A stretch of DNA of 5,593 bases from Spirochaetaceae bacterium (GTDB taxonomy: Bacteria; Spirochaetota; Spirochaetia; UBA9216): the NCBI GenBank assembly GCA_028527945.1, contig JAQQAK010000366.1:1-5593 (forward strand), written 5' to 3'. Under the pieces are notes generated by a model. That model was given only the letters and a program-made list of their open reading frames with translations. It was not told where the DNA came from and made no database searches. Positions 1-5,593 of the stretch are shown here, piece by piece; within the stretch, counting starts at the first letter, position 1, and every line of letters begins with the position of its first letter. Both the position numbers and the translations under genes were made by a program.

Positions 1-51
1 AAAAAGTGTTTTATCATGTTGGAAGGTTTGATAAAGCTGATCTTCTGCCAT
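1..51 (-). CDS. Start of a further gene, product unknown (partial)
   Basis: An ATG at 49-51 lies 2 bases beyond the TGA stop of the SwrB-like gene and opens a frame that runs to the window edge without a stop. It gives 17 residues: MAEDQLYQTFQHDKTLF. The spacing fits the tight operon. The ribosome site is weak (GGA about 9 bases upstream, then TTTGAAG). Seventeen residues are too few to name a family. Confidence 0.5.
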   Translation of the reverse strand, partial: MAEDQLYQTFQHDKTLF

Positions 52-53
52 CT

Positions 54-641
54 TCAAAGTCCATTAGCCTGTTTATATAATGATATAATTAATTCGACTT
101 CACCCAAATTGATTCCAACATTTGAAGCAATAATTGAAGAGTCAATCCCATTCTTGTATAAAGCTATTATTTTTTGTTTAATATCTATAGTTCCATTTGT
201 TTTCTTTTCAGTGACAGCCATTGGAGTAATCATATCAGACATAACAGACATTCTATTTAAATGTGAATATGTTAGTTCGTTTTTATCGTCTTCCTTCTCA
301 GGTATTTCTAATTGAATCTGTTTTTCAGATTTTTTCTCTGGAGAAGGAGTATGCCTTTTGGGAGAAATGACTTCCTTTGTTGTTGTTTTTTTATCAAGAA
401 GCGTTATTCGACTGTCTGCTTTTTCAACTAATTCTTCCAGCTGCTTTATTCGATCTTCAATTATTTGAATATTTCTGTCAGTAGCCTGATTTATTTCAGA
501 AAGAATTATATCAAGTTCTCCTGACATTTCGGAACTCATTTTTTTTGTATCAGTGAGTTTATCTATGCGCTTTCTGAGAAGGATGTAAATAACAGCTAAA
601 ATAGCTATAGATACAAGAAAAAAAATTATATTAAGAACCAT
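54..641 (-). CDS. SwrB/DUF6115-like membrane-anchored coiled-coil protein
   Basis: The 195-residue protein begins with one hydrophobic helix (about 3-22) followed by RKR, so the rest should be cytoplasmic. Residues about 35-85 form a coiled coil (for example IIEDRIKQLEELVEKA). A polar linker with SPKRHTPSPEKK (93-104) follows. A C-terminal helix-turn-helix-like segment lies at about 153-190, with QKIIALYKNGIDSSIIA and NLGEVELIISLYK. This order, and the final GEVELIISL, resembles SwrB and DUF6115 proteins of Firmicutes; SwrB is encoded right after sigD in Bacillus subtilis and promotes flagellar basal-body maturation. Here the gene is three genes after the sigma factor. The start is 5 bases past the previous stop and lacks a clear Shine-Dalgarno, so coupling is likely. 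The SwrB link is inferred from architecture and position; the gene itself is well supported. Confidence 0.83.
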   Translation of the reverse strand: MVLNIIFFLVSIAILAVIYILLRKRIDKLTDTKKMSSEMSGELDIILSEINQATDRNIQIIEDRIKQLEELVEKADSRITLLDKKTTTKEVISPKRHTPSPEKKSEKQIQLEIPEKEDDKNELTYSHLNRMSVMSDMITPMAVTEKKTNGTIDIKQKIIALYKNGIDSSIIASNVGINLGEVELIISLYKQANGL

Positions 642-646
642 TATAT

Positions 647-988
647 TTAACCGGAAATATCAATATGATGTCCTATATCAGGATCTTCGAAATATTTTTT
701 TTCCGTTTTGACCTCGTCTTCTTTAGAGTTTTTGTTGTCGTTATCTTTTTTGGCATGTTTTTCATTATGCCGGCCTTTTCCTTGAGGTTCTTCATTTATC
801 TTATCAACACCTGTTTCGACATCTTTAGATTCATCAACTTTATGATCACGTTCTTCAGCTTTTCTAACAATCTCATCAGCTTTTTTATCCTGTTGAGCTA
901 TTTCAGCGCCGCGCTCAGCGGCATGCTGCTGGCCAACATTTTTCAGATTACTGTATAGAATTTGCATATCAAGGGGTGATACTGACAT
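647..988 (-). CDS. Small, highly charged protein of unknown function
   Basis: This 113-residue protein is not recognised as a named family. Its front end, MSVSPLDMQILYSNLKNVGQQHAAE, looks like a short ordered segment. About residues 24-55 form a likely amphipathic helix rich in A, E, K and R. The remainder to residue 98 is almost entirely K, E, D and N with no hydrophobic core and is probably disordered, before a short tail YFEDPDIGHHIDISG. There is no signal peptide or membrane helix. The ATG has GAGG (997-1000) eight bases upstream, and that site overlaps the end of the FapA gene, whose stop is 5 bases away. Its place between FapA and the SwrB-like gene, with tight spacing and a good ribosome site, supports a real gene. 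An adaptor role in motility is only a guess. Confidence 0.8.
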   Translation of the reverse strand: MSVSPLDMQILYSNLKNVGQQHAAERGAEIAQQDKKADEIVRKAEERDHKVDESKDVETGVDKINEEPQGKGRHNEKHAKKDNDNKNSKEDEVKTEKKYFEDPDIGHHIDISG

Positions 989-993
989 TATAA

Positions 994-2937
994 TTACCTC
1001 GATAAATCTTCTTCAAGCGGAATGTATTTAAGAACCTTCACATCGCCATCTTCATTTACAAAAGTAGAACTATTAAATTCATTCCTGACTTTTAAATTAG
1101 CATCCTTAACAAGGATTTTTACACCAGGATACACTTTTTTTGCGGCAGATACCTTTCCCACATACTTCAAAGAATACAAGTATTCCTTGATCTTCTCAAT
1201 ATCTTCTTCAAGCCTTGCTTTCTCTGAATATTCTTCTTCTTTCTTCTCTTCAAGCTCAGCCAAATATTCTTCTTTATCTTCAGGAAGTTTCTTCTTTTTT
1301 CGTTTATAATTTTGGAGAGTTAATATATTTCGTTCAATATCATCTATCTCAGTAGTTTTTTCTTCCAATTCTTTTTCAAGATTCTGAAGCTTTTCTTTAC
1401 TCTTTGGATCCCATCCAACTTCAAGAATAGTTTCTGATCCTGTTGGAGATCCCAGTGTTTTAGCATGAATTTCTTCTGTGGCTCTTAGCCGGCCACCAAC
1501 AATAGTAGCTCTCTTTCCCATACAGGCAATAAGCCTGTCCGAAATAACATTCGAATTTATGATGCCGTCAGTTGCAACAACTGCGTCACCACACTCAACA
1601 TTTACATTCTCAATAAACTTCGACCATATTGTTTTTCCAGCGCGAACCAAACCTTCTGTCTTGCCATTAATTCCCTGATGAACAATTACGTTTCCATCAG
1701 CGTCAATTTCAGCCTTTCCAACATTTCCAAGGACTTCAATATTACCTGAAGCTTTTACTTTAAAACCGTCTTCTACACTTCCATTAACAACAACAGAGCC
1801 CAAGAATATAATGTTTCCGCCTGATTTAAGATTAACATCTCCAGGAACAACATAAACCGGTTCTACAGTCAGTTTACCTGCCGTAATCATTACCTGACCA
1901 CTTAAATCTGCAATTGCGGTTGTACCATCAGTAGAGATTCTTACATTCTTTCCAATAGAAAAATTATAATTTGTTCCAGACTTTGCGGGTAATAGTTTTC
2001 CAAGAACAGTCCGACCGGGAATGCCTTCTTCTGCAGGTGTTTTTCTTGCCAGAATTTGTCCTTCAACAACATTCTGAATCTTATTCATCTCTTTAAAGTC
2101 AACTTTACCATGCTTTTCTTTATAGTTAACCTGAGCTTGTCCTTCTTCAAAATTATAAACTATCTTGGAATCATTACCATTTACAGGTTTTGAGCCTTCA
2201 GCTACAACAAGATGCTGATTATAAACAGGATGATCTTCTATTTCAGTTATATATTCTTCAAGGATACCATGAATAACACCATTTGCTTTAAGAAGCCCAA
2301 TTATACTTTCAGATGTAATATCAGATCCTCCCTCTCCAGGAGGCTCAATATATACAGAAGCCTTCATCTCAGCATCTTTTATCTGGACAGTCATTAAAGC
2401 ATCGTTCATTGGGTTATACTCGTAATCAGCAATTCTAACCCTTTCACCGTCAGCACTTTTTACCAATGCAGATACAATAGATTTATTAAAGCCAGTTATA
2501 CCTTTATTTTTAATAATAGAAAGGGCTTCTTTTTCAGTAACCTTTTGTCCTTCTCCGACAGGTGGATAAACTTTCATAAAAACACCTTCCTGCCTGAATT
2601 TTACAATAACCTCACCATCTCTATCACGACGAATATCAGCTTCCATATCATCAGTATCAAAACCGAGATCAAAATCACCTTCTGAGAACTTGTCTTTCTT
2701 TTTCTTTTCAATTTCATACGCAATTAGGATACAATTCTTCTTTCCGTATCCTAAAAAACCGGCAGAAGGTGGCTCTATAACTTCATATTCTATTCTTTTT
2801 AATGGAACACTTAATTCTATAGCAGCCTGTTCCAAAGCATCGTCTATAGTTGCCCCCGCTACCTGAACTGTACGCCTTGCCCTATCGTCCTCGGCCTTTT
2901 GTTTCATATATTTACGTAATTCAGATAACTGGACCAT
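994..2937 (-). CDS. FapA-family (DUF342) flagellar assembly protein with N-terminal Jag-N domain
   Basis: The 647-residue protein has several parts. Residues about 22-76 resemble the Jag-N domain of KhpB/Jag, including the signature VIEPPSAGFLGYGKKN at 53-68. An acidic linker follows (about 77-105). The FapA N-terminal region spans about 106-265, with the family motif GSKPVNGNDSKIVYNF at 248-263. A glycine-rich series of short beta turns at about 275-510 is the probable right-handed beta-helix (for example GDVNLKSGGNIIFLGSVVV). A highly charged coiled coil covers about 511-592, and a beta-rich end (YPGVKILVKDANLKV) closes the protein. No signal peptide or membrane helix is seen, so it is cytoplasmic. 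In Vibrio vulnificus, FapA is needed for flagellation and binds EIIA-Glc. The ATG is 3 bases past the fliA stop; the nearest GGG lies 13 bases upstream, too far, so coupling is likely. The KH and R3H domains of true Jag are absent. Confidence 0.9.
   Translation of the reverse strand: MVQLSELRKYMKQKAEDDRARRTVQVAGATIDDALEQAAIELSVPLKRIEYEVIEPPSAGFLGYGKKNCILIAYEIEKKKKDKFSEGDFDLGFDTDDMEADIRRDRDGEVIVKFRQEGVFMKVYPPVGEGQKVTEKEALSIIKNKGITGFNKSIVSALVKSADGERVRIADYEYNPMNDALMTVQIKDAEMKASVYIEPPGEGGSDITSESIIGLLKANGVIHGILEEYITEIEDHPVYNQHLVVAEGSKPVNGNDSKIVYNFEEGQAQVNYKEKHGKVDFKEMNKIQNVVEGQILARKTPAEEGIPGRTVLGKLLPAKSGTNYNFSIGKNVRISTDGTTAIADLSGQVMITAGKLTVEPVYVVPGDVNLKSGGNIIFLGSVVVNGSVEDGFKVKASGNIEVLGNVGKAEIDADGNVIVHQGINGKTEGLVRAGKTIWSKFIENVNVECGDAVVATDGIINSNVISDRLIACMGKRATIVGGRLRATEEIHAKTLGSPTGSETILEVGWDPKSKEKLQNLEKELEEKTTEIDDIERNILTLQNYKRKKKKLPEDKEEYLAELEEKKEEEYSEKARLEEDIEKIKEYLYSLKYVGKVSAAKKVYPGVKILVKDANLKVRNEFNSSTFVNEDGDVKVLKYIPLEEDLSR
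997..1000 (-). promoter_or_regulatory. Shine-Dalgarno GAGG of the 113-residue gene
   Basis: GAGG lies eight bases before the ATG at 986-988 and is formed by the last codons of the FapA gene just before its TAA. It supports the chosen start and the reality of this small gene. Confidence 0.6.
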
Positions 2938-2940
2938 ATA

Positions 2941-3729
2941 TTACATTATTCCCTTCTTTAGATTGGTTAACTTAGCCCTTAATCTTACAATTGCTTTAGT
3001 ATGAAGCTGAGATACACGAGACTCTGTAACCTCTAAAACTTTGCCGATTTCTTTAAGAGTTAAATCTTCGTAATAATAAAGAACCAATACCTTTTTTTCT
3101 TTTTCAGGAAGGTCATTTATTGCTTCGATTATAACTCTCTTTATTTCATCTTTTTCTACAATAATATCAGGATTTAAACCTTGCGGAGATTCTATACTGT
3201 CAACAATTGATACTTTGTCGTTATCTTCTCCTGTATACCAAACATCGTTAAGCGACATAATTGATGTACCGCTTATCTTCAAAATAGTTTTCTGGTAATC
3301 AGCAAGATTAAGCCCCATTTCATTAGCTATTTCTCGATCAGTAGCAGAGCGCCCTAAAGAAGCCTCAAGCCTGTGAACAGTGTCTTCAACCTGACGAGAC
3401 TTTTGTCTAACAGATCTGGGAACCCAGTCAATAGATCTTAACTCATCAAAAATAGCTCCACGTATTCTTGTAACAGCATAAGTTTTAAACTTTACATGTT
3501 TATCAGGATCATACTTTTCAATTGCGTCAAATAGACCAAATACGCCGTAACCTACAAGATCATCAAATTCTACATTATGAGGCATTCCTACAGCGACCTT
3601 TCCAGCAACATACTTAACAAGCGGCGCGTACTGTTTTACAAAGTAATCCCTAATTGCAGGCTCTTTGGACTTTTTGTACATTGTCCATAATTCTTCCTCT
3701 GTTTTAGTTTGAAGCAATTTCACATCCAT
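2941..3729 (-). CDS. fliA: RNA polymerase sigma-28 factor (FliA/WhiG/SigD family)
   Basis: This is the flagellar sigma factor that directs RNA polymerase to late flagellar and chemotaxis promoters. The 262 residues are a normal full length. Region 2 covers about 30-105, with FDDLVGYGVFGLFDAIEKYDP near 55-75, the promoter-melting segment FKTYAVTRIRGAIFDELR near 81-98, and the family hallmark DWVPRSVR at 101-108. Region 3 runs to about 160, including SLGRSATDREIANEMGL. Region 4 has DLPEKEKKVLVLYYYEDLTLKEIG and a recognition helix-turn-helix near 223-243 (ESRVSQLH). The missing extended N-terminus and the WVPRSVR motif separate it from the housekeeping sigma. The start has the best Shine-Dalgarno in the window. 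Spirochaete genomes often label this gene whiG. No anti-sigma gene (flgM) is visible here. Confidence 0.95.
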   Translation of the reverse strand: MDVKLLQTKTEEELWTMYKKSKEPAIRDYFVKQYAPLVKYVAGKVAVGMPHNVEFDDLVGYGVFGLFDAIEKYDPDKHVKFKTYAVTRIRGAIFDELRSIDWVPRSVRQKSRQVEDTVHRLEASLGRSATDREIANEMGLNLADYQKTILKISGTSIMSLNDVWYTGEDNDKVSIVDSIESPQGLNPDIIVEKDEIKRVIIEAINDLPEKEKKVLVLYYYEDLTLKEIGKVLEVTESRVSQLHTKAIVRLRAKLTNLKKGIM

Positions 3730-3732
3730 CGG

Positions 3733-4443
3733 TTAACCTTCCTGGTCCTTTTTTAATACTGTTTGAACAGCTTTGGCTATTTCATCAGTAGAGTGCATTC
3801 CACCCATTATCTCAGCTCCCCCTGTTTTTCCAACTCCACTCATGCTACCTACAGCACTATCTTCCTGTTCTGAACCCATACCATTAAAACTATCACCTAA
3901 AGCTCCAATGTCCGGAAGTTCTTCAGTAGAAAGCTCTTCAGAAGAAAGCTCTTCAGAAGACTCATCTTCAATAAAATTATCAGGTTGTTCAGAAGTAGAA
4001 GGAGACGCTTTAGTTTCAACACTACCGTCCTGCATCTCTTCTATGTTATCTTCATCCTGAAGGGGTCCGCTATCATCAGAATCTTCAGCTGCGTTTTCAT
4101 TAAAATACGGCGCGTCACCAGCATCATCTTCTATTGTTACATCAAGATTCTGCCCCTTCATTTCAACATCAGTATTTTTGGCAGTTGAAGCCTCATTATC
4201 TTCTATATTAACATCATACTCATCTTCTGAATCTGAAGTTATCAGCTCAGGTAAATATTTATCAATCAAAAACATTATCAGCAGCGATATTCCACTGAAT
4301 AATACTGAGAAAATTAAAGCTCTAAAAACCAGAACCCCAAGACCTACACGGCCTATAATTCCGGATATTATTGAGATAATAAATCCTGCGGCTGCAAAAA
4401 CAGCAGTTACAGTTTTCCAGTTTTCAATCCTCTCAAAAAACAT
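3733..4443 (-). CDS. Unrecognised two-helix membrane protein with long acidic tail
   Basis: I do not recognise this 236-residue protein. Residues 11-31 and 36-60 form two hydrophobic helices separated by a short GRVG turn. The front end has K and R residues, so both ends are probably cytoplasmic. Residues 68-176 are very rich in D, E and S and probably disordered, with three tandem pentapeptides SSEEL, SSEEL, STEEL at 162-176. A Gly/Met-rich stretch follows (about 186-216), then a short helix STDEIAKAVQTVLKK (218-232), which may be a docking segment. The ATG is the first after an in-frame stop at 4459-4461 and has no good Shine-Dalgarno. The gene sits between flhG and fliA, and its stop is 3 bases before the fliA start. 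A motility role is inferred from position only. Confidence 0.85.
   Translation of the reverse strand: MFFERIENWKTVTAVFAAAGFIISIISGIIGRVGLGVLVFRALIFSVLFSGISLLIMFLIDKYLPELITSDSEDEYDVNIEDNEASTAKNTDVEMKGQNLDVTIEDDAGDAPYFNENAAEDSDDSGPLQDEDNIEEMQDGSVETKASPSTSEQPDNFIEDESSEELSSEELSTEELPDIGALGDSFNGMGSEQEDSAVGSMSGVGKTGGAEIMGGMHSTDEIAKAVQTVLKKDQEG
3737..3743 (-). promoter_or_regulatory. Strong Shine-Dalgarno AGGAAGG of fliA
   Basis: AGGAAGG lies seven bases before the fliA ATG, inside the last codons of the membrane-protein gene. It is clearly better than the sites of the neighbouring genes, which suggests that fliA is translated efficiently on its own as well as by coupling. Confidence 0.75.
3916..3960 (-). 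repeat. Three tandem 15-bp units encoding SSEEL/STEEL
   Basis: Three consecutive 15-base units occupy 3916-3930, 3931-3945 and 3946-3960. The last two are identical and the first differs at two positions. They stay in frame inside the membrane-protein gene and encode SSEEL, SSEEL and STEEL. The unit length keeps the frame, so copy-number change would lengthen or shorten the acidic tail without breaking the gene. Confidence 0.85.
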
Positions 4444-4492
4444 TTTATTCAGCTTATTTCAAAAAACTTTTGCAGTCAAGGCAAACCTTAAA
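4444..4492 (-). promoter_or_regulatory. Only sizeable intergenic gap; weak sigma-70-like promoter candidate
   Basis: This 49-base gap between flhG and the membrane-protein gene is the largest non-coding stretch here. On the coding strand it holds TTGACT (4474-4479), a good -35 match. Seventeen bases later comes TAAGCT (4451-4456), a poor -10 that matches TATAAT at only three positions. Transcription from it would begin about at the ATG of the next gene, which has no clear Shine-Dalgarno. A small imperfect hairpin (TTAAGG, loop TTTG, CCTTGA with one G-T pair) and a T6 run at 4462-4467 also lie here, but they are too weak and too far apart to call a terminator. An internal promoter is possible but unproven. 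Confidence 0.2.
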
Positions 4493-5383
4493 TCACTCTG
4501 CTGTAGAGCTACTGAAAAGCTTTTTAATGAAATGAGTAACGCCGCCTCCTTCTTTATACTCAACCTTTTCAAGTCTGCTAACAATATGTTTTAAACAAAT
4601 AGCAGCCTTGCATCCCGGCTCAGCAATCATAAATGGTTTCTGCTTTAATATTGAAGCAGATACTGCTGGATCATCATAAACATACCCTAGATAATCTATT
4701 TTAAGGTTCAAAAATTGTCCGGCAATGCTTATTACACGCTCAGAAACCTTCTTTCCTTCTGTTACACTTTTTACACGATTTACTACAAGCTTTAAAGAAA
4801 GATTCATATTATCCACTTCTGTAGCTATAATCTTTATTATACCATAAGCATCAGTTATCGCGGTAGGTTCAGGTGTCGTAACAATAATTGCGTCATCAGC
4901 CGCTGCTATAAATGATAATACATTCGTAGAGACTCCGGCGCTTGTATCAATAATTATAACATCAGCAGAAGATAACTCTGCCATTTCGGTTATAAAACCA
5001 TCACGTTCTTCATCAGAAAGATTAGCAATTTTAGAAAATCCTGAAGCCCCTGCAACTATTTGAATGCCATAATTAGTATTTAGCAGAATATCCTTCATCG
5101 TTTTCTGTTTTCTTATAACATGATAAAGGTTGTATTTTGGAATAATGCCTAAAGCAACATTAACATTAGCAAGACCGAGGTCTGCATCAAGCACTATAAC
5201 TTTCTTACCAAGCTGCGCGTAGGCTATTGCAAGATTAACAGAAATATTAGTTTTACCAACTCCGCCTTTTCCACTTGAAACAGCAATGATTCGTGTCTTC
5301 TTTTCTTTTCTGTTAGAGGAAGAAGTTTTCCCGCCTTCCCGATCTTTCATCATTTCTCTTAATTGTTCTGCCTGATCAGTCAT
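4493..5383 (-). CDS. flhG: FlhG (YlxH/FleN), MinD-like ATPase controlling flagellar number
   Basis: FlhG is a ParA/MinD-family ATPase that works with FlhF to control flagellar number and placement. From the preferred start (296 residues) the protein shows DQAEQLR at residues 3-9, the conserved N-terminal motif that stimulates FlhF GTPase. A deviant Walker A, SSGKGGVGKTN, lies near residues 36-46 with Lys39 and Lys44. The DADLGLAN switch is near 66-73, and the Walker B segment VIIIDTSAG ends near 150. The tail THFIKKLF (about 283-290) looks like an amphipathic membrane-targeting helix of the MinD type. An ATG 12 bases upstream (5393-5395) is in frame, but its G begins the GGAG that serves the ATG at 5381-5383, so the inner start is chosen. 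The flhF neighbour and the DQA motif rule out the cell-division protein MinD. Confidence 0.95.
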   Translation of the reverse strand: MTDQAEQLREMMKDREGGKTSSSNRKEKKTRIIAVSSGKGGVGKTNISVNLAIAYAQLGKKVIVLDADLGLANVNVALGIIPKYNLYHVIRKQKTMKDILLNTNYGIQIVAGASGFSKIANLSDEERDGFITEMAELSSADVIIIDTSAGVSTNVLSFIAAADDAIIVTTPEPTAITDAYGIIKIIATEVDNMNLSLKLVVNRVKSVTEGKKVSERVISIAGQFLNLKIDYLGYVYDDPAVSASILKQKPFMIAEPGCKAAICLKHIVSRLEKVEYKEGGGVTHFIKKLFSSSTAE

Positions 5384-5389
5384 CTTTTT

Positions 5390-5393
5390 CTCC
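5390..5393 (-). promoter_or_regulatory. Shine-Dalgarno GGAG that decides the flhG start
   Basis: On the coding strand, GGAG is followed by six bases (AAAAAG) and then ATG at 5381-5383, a normal spacing. The first G is the last base of the upstream in-frame ATG (5393-5395). That outer ATG has only an A-run and the flhF stop just before it, so the inner start is favoured. Confidence 0.7.
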
Positions 5394-5399
5394 ATTTTT

Positions 5400-5593
5400 T
5401 TATTGAATCATTGCCGATTCGTTTATTTTAAATCCTTCTAGTCTCCGCAATAATGACGAAGCTTCAGCCTGCTGAATATCCTTTGGAACGCACTGTCCAT
5501 CTGTAACATATGCTATCTGCGCGTCTTTTTCCTGAAGCACTGATATCACATTTCCAAGCTTTAAAGTTTCATCAAGCTTGGTAAGAATAACTG
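5400..5593 (-). CDS. flhF: FlhF, flagellar SRP-type GTPase, C-terminal end (partial)
   Basis: Only the last 63 codons and the TAA stop are inside the window; the 5' part lies beyond position 5593. The reading frame opens with VILTKLDET, the G4 guanine-specificity motif of SRP-family GTPases (TKLDE), and continues with the closing-loop region YVTDGQCVPKDIQQA, which is typical of FlhF rather than of Ffh or FtsY. FlhF is a membrane-associated GTPase that determines where flagella are built. The final residues (LLRRLEGFKINESAMIQ) match the usual short C-terminal helix of the family. The stop lies next to the flhG start, so the two are almost certainly cotranscribed. This frame carries no ATG and is easily missed, but the motif match and the flhG neighbour make the call strong. 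Confidence 0.93.
   Translation of the reverse strand, partial: VILTKLDETLKLGNVISVLQEKDAQIAYVTDGQCVPKDIQQAEASSLLRRLEGFKINESAMIQ

Noticed and set aside
16..315. Plus-strand 99-residue frame with hydrophobic segments
   Set aside because: It is antisense to the SwrB-like gene, whose domain order and spacing to its neighbours are coherent.
689..704. A-AAA-AAA slippery heptamer in the 113-residue gene, a possible -1 frameshift site
   Set aside because: The shifted frame stops after about five codons, and no strong downstream hairpin is evident; the A-run is explained by Glu-Lys-Lys codons.
665..958. Plus-strand frame encoding an F/L/I-rich, membrane-like 97-residue protein
   Set aside because: It is the antisense of the K/E-rich 113-residue gene; complementing AAA and GAA codons gives TTT and TTC (Phe). 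No good ribosome site is seen, and the sense frame fits the operon.
2700..2880. Full Jag/KhpB RNA-binding protein
   Set aside because: Only the Jag-N-like part is present; the rest of the protein is FapA beta-helix and coiled coil, with no KH or R3H domain.
4178..4594. Plus-strand frame of 138 residues across the flhG end and the membrane-protein start
   Set aside because: It overlaps two well-supported minus-strand genes, has no recognisable domain and runs against an otherwise single-strand operon.
4493..5383. MinD cell-division ATPase as an alternative identity
   Set aside because: The DQAEQLR N-terminus and the adjacent flhF mark it as FlhG; no minC or minE is present.
5412..5419. GCCGATTC resembling a sigma-28 -10 element on the plus strand
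   Set aside because: No TAAA-like -35 lies about 15 bases upstream, it is inside the flhF coding sequence, and it would drive antisense transcription.

Overview
The window is a stretch of a motility operon with every gene on the minus strand, so it reads from position 5593 down to 1. In order of transcription it holds: the last 63 codons of flhF; flhG (MinD-like ATPase); an unrecognised two-helix membrane protein with a long acidic tail; the flagellar sigma factor fliA (sigma-28, WhiG/FliA type); a large FapA (DUF342) protein with a Jag-N type domain at its front; a 113-residue, highly charged small protein; a 195-residue protein with one membrane helix, a coiled coil and a C-terminal helix-turn-helix-like segment that resembles SwrB/DUF6115; and the first 17 codons of a further gene that runs off the window. 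I see no RNA genes, mobile elements, CRISPR arrays or convincing terminators.

The AT-rich composition, the flhF-flhG-fliA order and the Jag-N/FapA protein behind fliA point to a spirochaete, most likely Treponema or a close relative. Borrelia is unlikely because it lacks sigma-28. This assignment rests on gene content and remembered family patterns, not on a search.

Genes are packed with 2 to 5 bases between stop and start, or a similar distance whichever flhG start is used. The one exception is a 49-base gap between flhG and the membrane-protein gene. Several starts have poor Shine-Dalgarno sequences and probably depend on translational coupling. Nothing longer than 49 bases is non-coding.

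Functionally, FlhF and FlhG set the position and number of flagella, and FlhG begins with the DQAxxLR motif that stimulates FlhF. Sigma-28 switches on late flagellar genes. FapA is linked to flagellar assembly in other bacteria. A SwrB-like protein downstream of the sigma factor parallels the end of the Bacillus fla/che operon (flhF, flhG, ..., sigD, swrB). The two unrecognised proteins, and possibly the next gene, are candidates for accessory motility functions by position only. The core is ordinary; the less described part is the set of accessory proteins around fliA.
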